Positions 20,878 to 32,320 of a DNA stretch of 64,000 bases are shown one piece after another. The position numbers were made by a program, and so were the translations under genes. Within the stretch, counting starts at the first letter, position 1. Each line of letters opens with the position of its first letter. This DNA is from Telopea speciosissima (taxonomy: Eukaryota; Streptophyta; Magnoliopsida; Proteales; Proteaceae). The notes under the pieces are model-generated. The model did no database searches. It saw only the letters and a program-made list of their open reading frames with translations, and was not told the origin of the DNA. The stretch lies in contig NW_025317353.1 of the NCBI RefSeq assembly GCF_018873765.1, forward strand, positions 310,001-374,000, given 5' to 3'.

Positions 20878-21044
20878 TATTGTTAGTATTACCAATTAAA
20901 GTGTTCCATATTTTTCAGATATTCTTTTTTCCTTTCAAATCATATCCCTCATAGATATCTTCTGAACTTTGACTCATGAGGAGGTTTGATTTATCTGTTG
21001 CTTGATATACTTTCAGAGCTTGTCTGGGTATCCCTTAGTCATGT

Positions 21045-21119
21045 ACACCACATTTTGCAACATCAGGTTCTGATGGTGCTTTCAATTTTTGGGACAAGGA
21101 CAGTAAACAGAGACTTAAG
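21045..21119 (+). pseudogene. RAE1: RAE1 later WD40 exon fragment
   Basis: Positions 21067-21119 read GSDGAFNFWDKDSKQRLK with a GT donor after AAG, a near-perfect match to a late RAE1 WD40 blade. Just upstream GTACACCACATTTTGCAACA corresponds to VHHTFAT in RAE1 but is one base out of frame. This exon lies far downstream of the exon amplified in the array and appears only once in the window. It may be a relic of a RAE1 copy that contributed to the mosaic. Confidence 0.7.
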
Positions 21120-21867
21120 GTTTGGTTACCTTCTTTCTGTTTTATTCTTATCTAACCCCAATGGTTGTTGTTGGTTTCATTGAATGGCAATATTTTTTAT
21201 ATGATATTTCACTAGTAATTACCAGCCTGTTTGTGGAGGATAAGCAAATTCTTAATGAAAAGATGATGTTAAAATTTGTGGAATATGAGTTGGAACCCAA
21301 GAAAAATGCTCACTTTGGATAATTATCCTGGTGCATGGTCTGAAACCCAACCCTAAATTGAGATTCAGGCAGAATTTGCAAAGGGTCTAAAAGGACAGAA
21401 TAGGTTAATTAGGAAACAAGAAACACTGACTACAGGAACTGGGTAGGCCACAGAAACAGCATATATGATTAGAAGATTAAAACAGAAATGAAGGAAATCG
21501 AAAGCTCATTAACAGAATGGGGGATATTTTGTTACTCAAAACTACAGAGCTTTTGAGCCTGAAACTTGGGTTGAGTAACCCTTTAGATCAAACCTATCAG
21601 TGGTTAAAACAGGACAGATATCTCTGGCTAATAATAGCAGGGTGTGATTGGGTCTGATATGGGTCATTGAGTGAAATGGCAAATTCCCGGCATCTCTAGA
21701 GAGGTTTCTTTTAGACTTAAGTTTGATTGTACACAAATTGTCTGAAGAGCAAACGAAAATTGTACATGAGTGAATATATATATTTACTGAAATGCTATAG
21801 AAGAAAATATTTGTCTCACTATAATTAATTTATTCTTTAGTTTTCCAAGTCCTAGGAGTCTACGACC
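21120..21867. other. No gene seen
   Basis: AT-rich, possibly RAE1 intron and then 3' flank of the dioxygenase fragment. No further RAE1 exon (next expected KAMSRC-like) was found. Confidence 0.4.
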
Positions 21868-23347
21868 TTAATTACTATCACTATTTTTTTTCTTCTGGAC
21901 TTGAAGTTTGCAACTTGAAATATTCCAACGCAGAAGTGCCATCAAGTCCTTTGCTAGGTAGCGTAAAGTGTATTCTGTGACGGTGGTTTCCCTGCAGATG
22001 GGGGGATTGTCCTTACATAGCAACTCCTTGATAGGCCCATCTTCGTTGCTGGTTGATAACTTGTAGTGAAGAAGCATGCCAGTGATAGTCTTGGGCCAAC
22101 TTTGTGGGCCAATACTCTATGTTCAGCACTTTTAAACTCATCATTGGATATAAGCTGCCACAACCACAATATCAATCAGACAAAATTACAATTAAAACTA
22201 ACCATACCATTAAGATTGTTTTTGGGTAGCTCCTTCTAGGTACCAATTTCATAGCTTTAGAAATTAAATTGGAATTGGTGGAATTGGCAGACCCTGATTC
22301 CAGGTTTTGAACCTTGCCCAGCTTTGGCCAAGAATTAGGTACGTTCCTTAATCCTGTAATCTAATAACTTTATTGTGGGGGGAGGGGGGTGGTTGGATGG
22401 GAAGAAGCCAAAATCCAAGAGAGATTTTTCTGCCTTTCAAAGGCATAAAAGCCGGGAAGTTAGTAGGAATCTTCCGTATTTTGCTTCTCCAACCATATTA
22501 GAAGCAGGATTTGAGAATCCCATTAAAATCTGAGGAGCAAGAACTTAGCCAAACATGTACTTAATCGACAACGACAGTATGATTTAGGTGTAAGTAACAG
22601 AGACACTTGCCTGCAAAAGATCACCTATGTTCACAATCAGAGCTCCAGGTGTGGGGGGAACAGCAACCCATTGGTTCTGATGAAGAACTTGGAGGCCACC
22701 AATATGGTCTTGTAGAAGGACTGTGAGGAAACCACTGTCAGCATGCTTACCGGCGCCCATCGTCACTTCCGGTTCAGGGCATGCAGGATAGTAGTAACAG
22801 ATAAGAAGATGTCCATCTTCACAACTCATCTCCCTCAGGTGGTTAGGATTTAGCCCCAAAGCCTCTGATAGTAATTCGAACAAGGTAATCCCCAATCTTT
22901 TTACTTGATCTGAGTATTCCATCAATACATCTCTACAGATTAATCAGATCAGATAGACAAACTCAGTTGAACAGAAAAAAAGAAAAAAAAAAGGATGATC
23001 ACATGGTATATCCAAACACTTGAAATGTTAAGTAGTGGTTGTAATGAAGGTAGGTTGGAATATTATTGGACTCCTGGGGCGAAATCCATGATGAAGTTGA
23101 GCTTATATAAATCACTGATTCACCATTTTGAACTAGGAAGTTCACTTTCATCACTAAAACGTTTAACACTAGCACTGGTAAGATCACTTACCCGCAAGCC
23201 TCAGGCAACTCCTCGGGGTTGAGAGGTTGAGGACCCATGACGCAAAAAAAAGTGTCCCTCCAATTAGCAGCGGTAGAGCTGTACAGATCGAAATTGGAAT
23301 TGTATGCAACCCTTTTGTATGTATTACACAAAAGCTTTTTGTTCCTA
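21868..23347 (-). pseudogene. 2-oxoglutarate/Fe(II) dioxygenase, ACC-oxidase-homolog type, truncated
   Basis: Three minus-strand exons. Exon 1 tail (23347-23192): YNSNFDLY then TAANWRDT and NPEELPEAC. Exon 2 (22932-22611): [51 protein letters not shown] and IVNIGDLLQ. Exon 3 (22154 to about 21871): SNDEFKSAEHRVLAHKVGPR. The iron ligands HxD (KHAD) and distal H (EHRV) and the 2OG-binding RxS (PRLS) are present. Family members are cytosolic oxidases of small metabolites. Lesions are loss of the N-terminal half, one missing T in a T run of exon 1, and a ~4-base loss in exon 3 before GPIKELL. The exon 2 donor is GC (CAG/GCAAGT). Probably a pseudogene. Confidence 0.85.
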
Positions 23348-24360
23348 GGGTGTATAGGATCCATCAGCTGAAAAGAAGATGCGTACCAATTCTAGGGCTT
23401 TTGGGACCCATTCTTTTTTTTAGTAAAATTAAGGACCCATTCAATATTTCAAAGACACCGATTTCCAGTTTAAAATCCACGTGGTGATTAGGCTGATTAA
23501 TCAGATTTTTTTTTTGGTAGAAGGCTGATTAGCAGATGATTTTGAATTTTGATAGTTATGGCGGGACTTAGGAACATATTTGAGAGAATATTTTATTACA
23601 ATATTATTATTACATTTAGTGGGACCCATCAGTAGCTGTCAATAAATATCTGACTTGAGATCGATATCTTTTTTTTTTTTTGGTAAGAGACTCGATCGAT
23701 ATCATTGACACAATTGCACTGCTGGCACGTATCTTTGACGCCACCTCCATAAATATCTCTCGTCGACCATTATTTCGTTTCCTCGCTTTCAAATCAACTC
23801 CAAATACTTTCCATTTTGTTTCATAGCTCAAGATTTGGTTAGCTTCGTGTACGAGTCTCAATATTACCTTGTAAGAGACTTTCTATTTTTGAAGTAGGCA
23901 GCTGCAGCTATAGGTATTTGAGGCCATAGAGTCTTTCCTCCACAATTTATAAGTGAGATTGAATTTGGCTTTGTGCTAATGGTTGTGTGATACAGTGAGG
24001 TGAGAGACCTTATAGGTGAGACACCTAGGAGAGAGTGAGAGGCTTGATCCACCCTAACCCTTTCTACCTTTTCTATCTTCTTTTTCTTTCCATTCGAAAC
24101 CCTGTGTTGTGGTTAATATTCTGAGATCTTTTGTTCAACTGAGATTCTATCATGGGTGTTGTGTTACTGCTGGAATTCCATGTTGAATGTTACAGGAGTG
24201 CTTGGAATTATAGTTGCTGGTTGGAAAAGACTGAACATACCTTGCGGCTCACTGGACTGAGTTGCTGGAATTCTATGTTGAATGTTACAGGAGTGCTTGG
24301 GATTATAGTTACTGGTTGGAGAAGACTGACCATGCCTTGCGGCTCACTGGACTGAGTTCT
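23325..24360 (+). repeat. Long direct duplication A, copy 2
   Basis: Matches 18190-19250, including the 95-bp tandem pair at 24170-24359, but lacks the 20-bp micro-insertion. The stretch 23506-23520 (T run plus GGTAGA) lies between AGGCTGATTAATCAGA and AGGCTGATTAGCAGA and looks like a further old micro-insertion shared with copy 1. Confidence 0.7.
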
Positions 24361-24620
24361 CTCCTACAATAAAAAAATTTGATCCCCAAGATCTTCCAAT
24401 CCACCCATCGGTTGCTGGCCAACTTTTGAGGTTCAAATCAACACCTCAGGCCTGCTGTTCGACAGTAATTTCAGAGTCATATGCTGGTCCATCAACCTTG
24501 TGGTAAGTAGTTACTAAGTTATGGTCATTGTGTATGATATTTCTTAAATTCTTAAGGTTCAGTTGGATATATATTGTTTCACATCCTTTTTGTAAATAGA
24601 ATTTGTGCTCCCCACCCTTA
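24361..24620. other. No gene seen; left border of array block II
   Basis: No exon. Array homology resumes at about 24618 with CGACTGCCACCAGTATTTCGA. Confidence 0.5.
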
Positions 24621-24691
24621 TCGACTGCCACCAGTATTTCGATGCTTTGCTTACTCGTTTTGGTTGTTTTCTTCTGTTTTGCTTGATACAG

Positions 24692-24778
24692 GTTGTTCAT
24701 CCTCCTACAAATTCGGTTACGAGCCTCAGTTTCAGTCCTGACGGAAATTACCTCGTTGCTACTTCTTTGGACAAGCAG
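24692..24778 (+). pseudogene. RAE1: RAE1 WD40 exon, copy 9
   Basis: Open 87-bp exon reading VVHPPTNSVTSLSFSP, ending TSLDKQ. The W-to-L and N-to-K changes are shared with copy 1 at 1788 and with 36445, marking them as one sub-lineage. Confidence 0.75.
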
Positions 24779-25308
24779 GTTGTTTGAACGCCGCCACAAC
24801 TGAATTTCTTCCTCCTTTCTCTTCTTTATTTTTAGTCATTCCCTTGCAGTGCTCATTCTAATTTGTTTAATTTGAAGTGAAGATCGTAACTTATTCTTTT
24901 CGCATTTCCTTTTATGTGTGAAACTTTACTATTTCCTAGGAATTCAGGAGTTGAGGCAGTCACTCCAGTCAGTCATACACACCTATTTCATTCCTTCCTA
25001 AGTCAGAAATGCTCTCTCCCCCTCTCCCTCTCCTCACAGATACCTCATCTAGGTGTTTAACATGTTGAGTTGCTTTACCAGCAAAGGCCACTGTCCAAAT
25101 TCTTTGAACAGGTGAGGGGAAATTTTTGGTTGGTTGAAGAAGTGCACCGATAAGTAAAACGTTCGCCATCCAAAAACACTGGATAACTTGATTCTTCTTC
25201 GTCAAGGTGCACCTCTCTCTCTCTCTCTCTCTAGAGAACCATATGGTATAAATTTTTCATGCTTTGCTTACTCGTTTAGGTTGTTTTTTGATGTTTTGCT
25301 TGATGCAG

Positions 25309-25395
25309 GTTGTTCAACCTCCTACAAATTCGGTTACGAGCTTTAGTTTCAGTCCCGAGGGAAATTTCCTCGTTGCTATTTCTTGGGACAACCGG
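25309..25395 (+). pseudogene. RAE1: RAE1 WD40 exon, copy 10
   Basis: Open 87-bp exon with SFSFSPEGNFLVAISWDNR. Donor GT retained. Confidence 0.75.
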
Positions 25396-25544
25396 GTTTT
25401 TCAATCGCCGCCTCAATTGAATTTCTTCTCTTTCTTTTATCTTCCTAATTCTTTAAGCTATTCTAATTTGTGCTATTTTTAAGTGAAGATCGTAATCTAA
25501 TCTGTTCACATTTCCTTCCTCTTCTTTTCTCTCCTTTATCTTCA

Positions 25545-25766
25545 TTGAGCTCCAAAAGCAAGCATATTAAGGACCGGTTCCATATTCATCAGAATCCGTT
25601 TTCTCTGCCGTCGTTGAACTCATCTATGCTTTACAGTTGCAGAAGCCAACTCCAGAGCCGCCAAGAACAATCCACCTCTGCAGAGCCTTTTGTTCTCACA
25701 ACGCCTCTTTATTACGTAAATGCCCCTCTCCACTTGGGAAGCGCCTATACTACCATTACCGCCGCC
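25545..25766 (+). pseudogene. MetRS N-terminal fragment, unit 5
   Basis: Leader SKHIKDRFHIHQ, core PFVLTTPLYYVNAPLHLGSA, with P-to-L in the APPHMGS signature. Ends at the common MetRS/PIP junction (ITAAM). Confidence 0.7.
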
Positions 25767-25774
25767 ATGAACAA

Positions 25775-25983
25775 TCCGCCTCTAGTTTGGTTTCAGGATT
25801 TTCATCCTCATTTACTGCACCGCCGGTGTCTCTGGTGGGTAATCCATTTTTTTTGCTTCTTTTTCTGTTTTCTATTGTTTACTATTTGATTATGAACAAC
25901 TGTGTTTGTGTGTGTACAGGATGGCATATTAACCCAGCAGTGACATTTGGGCTTTTCATAGCCCGTAAAGTGTCACTAATTAA
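25775..25983 (+). pseudogene. PIP: PIP aquaporin fragment, unit 5 (cut in exon 2)
   Basis: Exon 1 tail, intron, and only the first ~60 bp of exon 2 (25920-25983, [16 protein letters not shown]). The sequence then switches within one base to TAATACTTGAGGTACCTC, the right inverted repeat of the ARF module. A deletion removed the rest of PIP, segments H and G, and the ARF exons. Confidence 0.8.
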
Positions 25984-26044
25984 TACTTGAGGTACCTCAT
26001 AGGTACTTTAATCAAATATTGGGCACCTTACATGTAATTTACCG
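25984..26044. repeat. Right terminal inverted repeat, partial, unit 5
   Basis: Contains the outer ~60 bp of the ARF-module right end (ACTTGAGGTACCTCATAGGT to AATTTACC). Confidence 0.55.
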
Positions 26045-26616
26045 TTACTTTTATTGATGATTTGTATAAACCACCTCCAGTTGCAACAGCAGCTAAATGT
26101 TGCATATGGCCTGGAAGAAGAAAGGATCACAGTGGGGTAAAGGGACAGCTTAAAAAAATGAAAAATCAGAAATTTAGAAAAAGAGAGAAAGTTTCATGTA
26201 CTAAGGTAACATAGTACATTCCTGTCATACTTTTTCTGACAGAAACATTTCTTTCTATTGACTGGTGGCTATTGTTCATTAGCAGCACCTGTGGAGAGCA
26301 GCAAGGGCTGACACGGTACTTTCAAAATCATGCTTCTCAACAATAAAAATAAGGTCCTCCAGTGTTTGTGCATTGCTGTTGAGAAGTAGGTAAAATAATT
26401 AAAAAATATATGTATATTTTTTCACTATTTTACCCCTTTTTTTCCGTACTGATACGGTAGTTTCAAAATCATACTTCTAAACAATTATCGTTTCGTTTTA
26501 TATTTGAGTAGTATAATCTGAGATTTTCATTTTAACAACAATGTCTAATATTGCATTTGCAGAGGATCGCTCCATTTTTCTCCAACTTTTTCCCTTTCTT
26601 GAATATTGATCTTGAA
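26045..26616 (+). repeat. Array segment S2, copy 4
   Basis: As 3594-4110, with the direct repeat near 26310 and 26457. No gene seen. Confidence 0.55.
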
Positions 26617-26692
26617 GCTTATCTACTGCCACCAGTATTTCGATGCTTTGCTTACTCGTTTAGGTTGTTTTCTAATGTTTTGCTTGATACAG

Positions 26693-26779
26693 GTTGTTCA
26701 ACATCCTACAAATTCAGTTACAAGCCTTAGTTTCAGTCCCGAAGGAAATTACCTCATCGCTACTTCTTGGGACAATTAG
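26693..26779 (+). pseudogene. RAE1: RAE1 WD40 exon, copy 11 (LINE target)
   Basis: Reads VVQHPTNSVTSLSFSP; the final CAG is TAG (stop). The LINE at 26787 inserted at its 3' end. Confidence 0.75.
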
Positions 26780-26786
26780 GTTTTTT

Positions 26787-29700
26787 TTTTTTTTTTGGGT
26801 GAATAAAAATTTCATTACCAAAAGAGAGAAGAAAGGAGAAATACAAAGGGCCCCACAACAGGAGGGCCAAACCAGCCAGCCTAAGCAATTGCCGGAGCAA
26901 CCAAGGAAATATTGGAGAGACCCCAGGACTGAACAATGGTCCTATTCCTAGGGGAGTCTATACAAGAAGAGGGGGGAAGAAGAGATAACTTTGCTTTAAT
27001 TTCAAAGGAGATGGAGTCCCAAATCTTCTGGTAAGTCCAAGAGTTGGAAGTCCATTTTCTCAAATTTCGCTCCATCCAGATATGGTTGAAGGTAGCATAA
27101 AAGGCCAACTTCCCGACCACGTCACAAGTAGTGGACCCAGCAAAAGTCATATCAATCCAAATCCATTCTCTGGAGAAGGGAAGGATGCGTCTTCTGGCAG
27201 CCAGCATTTGTGAAGGACTCCCTTCCAAATTGCGATGGTGATTGGGCATTCAAAGAAGAGGTGGTTCGAGTCTTCATCGTTGTTTCAGAGAGGCAGCATG
27301 AGAGACTAAGATCCGGGGCTGCGAAGAAAAGCTTGAGTAGGGAGACAGTTGTTGAAGACTCTCCAGCCGTGAAGCAGTGCCTAGGAATGTGGTGCCTGAA
27401 CCAAAGAAGTCTGTGCGAAGAAACCAAAGGGCCTTTCAGACGAATAAGATCCCAGGCAGCCTTTGAAGAGAAGGAGCAAGAGCTGTTAGAGGACCAAGTA
27501 ACACAATCTCCTCTAGAAGCAGCTCTTCGAGTAACCGAGTGTAGCTCATTCCAGAAAGGGGTGAGGCTGGGGCCTGATGTTGGAGGAGCCCACCCATTGT
27601 GATGAAGAATATCGGCCACCAAAGAAAGCCTATGAAGGCTGAGGAGTAAATGGATCTTGGAGTAACCCGGTGAAGGAGAATTCCCATAGGATGCCCGGTT
27701 GTCAAGCCGAGGTAAGTAGATTGACCATCACCAATGCTTGGAGCGAATGACTTGAAGGACAAGGGCCGGTGGCAAGGATTTTCCCTCCAAACCCGAAGCA
27801 TCAGGAAGAGTGGGAGCAGTCCAGATGGAATTGTGGCGAAGGGGCCCCGAGTAGATCCAATCCACCCAAATGCTCTTTTTTTTTTAGGCTATCTTCCATA
27901 AAAGCTTGATGATGCTAGCTGAGTTCACTTCTTTAATACGCCGAATACCCAACCTCCCTTCCTTCTTGGGAAGGCACACAGTAGCCCAGCTCAAGGGATG
28001 AAGGAACCTTGTGGCGTCAGAGCCCTTCCAAAGGAAGGAAGCCATAAGAGCTTCCATAGCCTTAATAGTAGACTGGGAAAGACCATAGACACCCGACCAG
28101 TAGATATAAGAGGCTTCCAAAATAGATCTGATGAGGACCAACCTGCCAGCATAAGAAAGAAGCTTGCTTTTCCAGAGCTGAAGTCTCTTTCGGATCATAT
28201 CTAGCAAAGGAGTACAATGGTGAGCAGAGAGCCTAGCAGGGAGCAAAGGAATTCCCAAGTATTTGACAGGCAGCTGACCCTCAAGGAACCCAGAGATGGC
28301 GAGGAAGCCGGCTTTGTCTATTTCAGAAACTCCATCAAAGAAGATGAGAGTCTTGGTTGATGCGAAGCCCTGATAACTCTTTGAATTGATGGAGGCAAAG
28401 CAAGATAGACTCTAAGGAGGCAATCGATGCCTTGGAGAAAATCATCAAGTCATCAGCAAATGCCAAGTGAGTGAGCTTTAGGCCTTTACGAGTTTGGCAA
28501 AGGAATGATGAGCTCTGGTCGATTGAAGTCTGAATTTGCGGAAAGGATTTCCATGGCAATAGTAAACAAGTAAGGGGAGAGAGGGCAGCCTTGTCGAATC
28601 CCCACAGAAGCTCCAAAGTACCCTGCCGGACTGCCATTGACCAAAACTGAGAACTTTGGGGAAGAGATGCAAGAGCTGATCCAGTGAACAAAGGGTAAAG
28701 GAAACCCCATTTGAGTCATCACTTGAGCAATGTAATCCCATCTAAGAGAATCAAAAGCTTTGTGGATGTCAATCTTCAGGAGCAACGACGGAGAGTGATT
28801 CTTTCTATCAAAGCCTCTGACAATATCATTACATAGAAGGATGTTATCAGAGATGTTCCTGCCAGGGATGAAGGCTGTTTGGTTGTCACTCACCAATAGG
28901 TCCACCACACTCTTGAGTCTTCTAGCAAGAATTTTTGCAATAAATTTGTACAGAAGGTTGCAAAGGGCAATGGACCTAAAGTCATTCATGGCGACAGCAC
29001 CTTCCTTTTCGGGTATGAGACAGAGGAAGGTGTGATTGATCCCATTAACTTGGTTGGGATTAAGGAAGAAGCTCTCAATGGCAGCAATAAGGTCGGCTTT
29101 GATGATGTCCCAAGCAGCTAGAAAGAACCCCATACTAAAGCCATCCGGGCCAGGAGCTCCATTAACCTTGAGGGAGTGGATAGCTTTCACAATTTCTTCT
29201 TCTTTGGGGATAGCACTTAAGGATTCCAAAAATTCTGGAGCAATGAACTTGTTGAGCAAATGGTTAGGTATAGCGATCTGATCCTGTTGAGGCCCAGAGA
29301 AAATACCTTTAAAGTGCTGCACTGCTAGATCTTTAATATCCTTGACAGTGTTAACAAGAGAGCCATCCTGTCTAGAGAGCTGGACAATAGAGTTAGCATT
29401 AACTCTGGCTTTGACAGACCGGTGGAAATAAGCTGAGTTAGAGTCACCCAAATCCAGCCACTTGATTCTAGATTTTTGCTTGAGAAAGCTTTCTTCCCTC
29501 GCTAGCAAGGTGGAGAGCTGGATAGAGACCTCTTTTTCTTCAACAGCAAGGGATTCATTAAGCAAATCAGACTGCAGCCTTGATTGAATGGAAGCAAGTC
29601 TGTCCTTACACTCTTTAACTTGAACAGTAATGTTGCCAAAGATGTTTAGGTTCCAGTCCTTTAGGGCAGCCTTGACATTCTTGAGCCTCTTAGAGAAGGC

Positions 29701-30193
29701 TATAAGAGGGGTAGAGAAGGCATGGACAGGCTTTTGCCAAGCTTCAAGGACAACCGGGTGAAAGGTTGGATGAGAAGACCACATGTCAAAATATTTGAAG
29801 GGTTTGGGGCCAAAGGAAGAAAAGGGCTGGATAGCAATCGAGATGGGAGAGTGATCAGAGATGCCTGGGTTTTCAAAAGAAGCATGGGAAGAAGGGAAGG
29901 AGTTAAGCCACTCTTCATTGACCAGAAATCGATCAAGCTTGCAAGCAATTCTACTGTTTCCAGACCTTTTATTGCTCCAGGTAAGGGGAAATCCACTCCA
30001 TCTGAGATCATTAACAGCTACGTCTTTAATGCAATCATTAAAAACATTCATAGCATCCAGGTCAATATGGTCACCCCCTTGCTTTTCATTACAGTAGCGG
30101 ATGATGTTGAAGTCTCCTCCAAGACCCCAAGGCTGGGATCCAATTTGGCTAGCAAGGGACCTGAGATCAGCCCACAAAGAAGTCCTAAGAGCA
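26787..30193 (-). mobile_element. 5'-truncated L1-type LINE (LINE-1 of this window)
   Basis: A 3.4-kb element on the minus strand: poly(A) end at 26787 (T run, GGGTGAATAAAAATTTCATT) and truncated 5' end at 30193. A perfect 17-bp target duplication, GGACAATTAGGTTTTTT, is at 26770-26786 and 30194-30210. The target is the end of a RAE1 exon, so it landed after the array formed. It is the same family as 38787-46091, sharing IRRIKEVN, LLSYAGRLVLIRS and RHCFTA. Confidence 0.9.
27152..30190 (-). pseudogene. LINE ORF2 (endonuclease-RT-zf-RVT), broken
   Basis: Reads right to left. The endonuclease C-terminal half has GGDFNII and SDHSPISI, with D and H catalytic residues. Reverse transcriptase has AFIPGRNISDNILL, KIDIHKAFDSL and GIRQGCPLSPYLF, the last two in one open frame 28486-30190. 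A frame change follows, then HLAFADDLMIFSKA (FADD active site) in 28335-28500, a connection region ending LGIRRIKEVN (27884-28258), and a zf-RVT region with SFSSKAAWDLIR and RHHIPRHCF (27152-27622). The enzyme nicks target DNA and copies its own RNA. The N terminus is missing and there are at least three frame breaks; it is dead. Confidence 0.9.
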
Positions 30194-30572
30194 GGACAAT
30201 TAGGTTTTTTGATTCTCACTACAATTGAATTTCTTCCTTCTTCCTCTTTTCTCTTCTTTATTTTTAGTCATTCCCTCGCAGTGCTCATTCTAATTTGTGC
30301 TAATTTGACGTGAAGACGTAATCTAATCTTTACGTATTTCCTTTTTTGTGTGAAACTTTACTATTTTTCAGGAATTCTGGGGTTGAGGGAAATTTTTGGT
30401 TGGTTGAAGAAGTGCACCAATAAGTTAAACGTTCTCCATCCAAAAACACTGGATAAATTGATTTTTCTTCGCCAAGGTGCAACTCTCTCTCTCTATAGAG
30501 AACCCATATGGGATAAATTTTTCATGCTTGCTTACTCGTTTAGGTTGTTTTCTGATGTTTTGCTTGATGCAA

Positions 30573-30659
30573 GTTGTTCAACCTCCTACAAATTTGGTTA
30601 CGAGCCTCAGTTTCAGTCCCAAGGGAAATTACCTCGTTGCTACTTCTTGGGACAATTGG
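30573..30659 (+). pseudogene. RAE1: RAE1 WD40 exon, copy 12
   Basis: Open exon, but the acceptor CAGG has become CAAG so the first codon is lost. It ends ATSWDNW. Confidence 0.7.
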
Positions 30660-30825
30660 GTTTTTTGATCACTGCCTCAATTGAATTTCTTTTTTCTTCC
30701 TCTTTTATCTTCCTTATTTTTTAGTTATTCTAATTTGTGCTATTTTTAAGTGAAGATCATAATCTATTCTGTTCGCGTTTCCTTCTTCTTTTCTCTCCTT
30801 TATCTTCATTGAGCTCCAGAAGCAA

Positions 30826-31030
30826 GTATATTAAGGACAGGTTCCATATTCATCAGAATCCGTTTTCTCTCCCTTAATCGAAATCATCTATGCTTAGCAG
30901 TTGCAGAAGCCAACTCCAGAGCCGCCAAGAATAATCCACCTCTGTGGAGCCTTTTGTTCTCACAACGCCTCTTTATTACGTAAATGCCCCTCCCCACATG
31001 GGAAGCACCTATACTACCATTGCCGCTGCC
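30826..31030 (+). pseudogene. MetRS N-terminal fragment, unit 6
   Basis: Core PFVLTTPLYYVNAPPHMGST is nearly the family consensus; upstream leader codons are frameshifted (CCCTTAATCG). Ends at the common junction (IAAAKNN). Confidence 0.7.
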
Positions 31031-31039
31031 AAGAACAAT

Positions 31040-31440
31040 CCGCCTCTGGTTTTCATGATCTTCATCCTCATTTACTGCACCGCCGGTATCTCCGGTGGTA
31101 ATCCATTTTTTTGCTTCTTTTTCTATTTTCTGTTGTTTACAATTTGATTATAAAAAATTGTGTGTGTGTACAGTGCCACTAATCCATGCTCTGATGTACA
31201 TGGTGGCACAATGCTTGTGTGCAATGTGTGAAGTAGGGCTCTAGTAAAGGCCTTCCAGAAGTCTTACTATGTGCAGTATGGTGGTGGGGCAAACGAGATC
31301 GCTGATAGCTACAGCAAAGGTGTGGGCTTTGCAGCTGAAATTATTGGTACCTTCGTCTTTGTCTACAGTGTTTTCTCTGCTACTGATCCCAAGAGAAGTG
31401 CAAGAGACTCCCATGTCGCCGTAAGTTCACCTGTTTTACT
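31040..31440 (+). pseudogene. PIP: PIP aquaporin fragment, unit 6a
   Basis: The exon 1 tail reads MIFILIYCTAGISG in one frame. Exon 2 lacks its first ~70 bp, including the NPA box: ACAG joins directly to TGCCACTAATCC, a deletion between two AG dinucleotides. The remainder, to 31420, reads [15 protein letters not shown] and [15 protein letters not shown]. Exon 3 is gone, because intron sequence (CTCAATTGTC) jumps to RAE1 flank TTGAATTTCTTCC. Confidence 0.8.
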
Positions 31441-31660
31441 TGGAAAACAGAGTATTATTAGAAGTGATATAGAAATCATTCTCAATTGTCTTGAATTTCT
31501 TCCTTCTTCCTCTTTTCTCTTCTTTATTTTTTAGTCATTCCCTCACAATGCTCATTCTAATTTGCGCTATTTTGAAGTGAAGATCGTAATCTACTGCCAC
31601 TAGTATTTCTATGCTTTGCTTACTGGTCTAGAATGTTTTCTAATGTTTTGCTTGATACAG

Positions 31661-31848
31661 GTTGTTCCACCTCCTACAAACTCGGTTTCAGTCCTGAGGG
31701 TTTTTTTAAAAATTTTAACAGGCAAGCCCAATCCTAATTTTTAACAGGCAAGCCCAACCCTAAAGGTCCGGCTCCACCTGGTACACTTCACCTTATTCAA
31801 GCAGTCAAAGCTCAAACCTGCAGCCTTGCACTGCAAAAAAATTTCAGA
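31661..31848 (+). pseudogene. Hybrid RAE1 exon / segment H, copy 4
   Basis: Has the shared 13-bp deletion. The AATTTTTAACAGGCAAGCCC block is duplicated in tandem (near 31713 and 31737). Confidence 0.6.
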
Positions 31849-32320
31849 TGGAGATGGTGTTTTCAATTGGAATTTGGACTGGGCAGATGTAGAGGAGGAA
31901 CTTTGGGAGTATTATTTGATGGCTGTATTCCGTTCAAGCCGAAGGTGAACTTTCATGGATTTAAGACCAGCATTGCTTTTCGGAGCTCAATGTTAGGAGA
32001 TGAAAAAAAAACATGTGCATAATTGAGGGTTGCATGGATAATGATCTTGAGATGGTTTATTGGGCAAGATTGGGAACGATAGTGGTTCTTTATTTAGCTT
32101 AATCCAAGCTTAAACTTACCTGGCGGGCTCAAATTTGGCTGGTTCAATGTTTTACATTGGCGTTTCCTTTCTTTCTTATGTTTGGCAATGTGAATTAGAT
32201 AATTCTCAACTCAGGTTAGGTGGAAACTGTTGTTACTGTGTTAGATACTATTATTATGATTGGCAATGTGAATTAGATAATTTTCAACATGCCTCAACAT
32301 GCTTTACCATGGATACTATT
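31849..32320 (+). repeat. Array segment G, copy 5
   Basis: As 6174-6640, including both GGCAATGTGAATTAGA blocks. Confidence 0.55.

Noticed and set aside
28486-30219. 577-codon ORF as an intact host gene
   Set aside because: It is the EN-RT part of a 5'-truncated LINE; its first few codons come from the target duplication.
29722-30228. 168-codon plus-strand ORF
   Set aside because: Antisense shadow of the LINE reverse-transcriptase frame.
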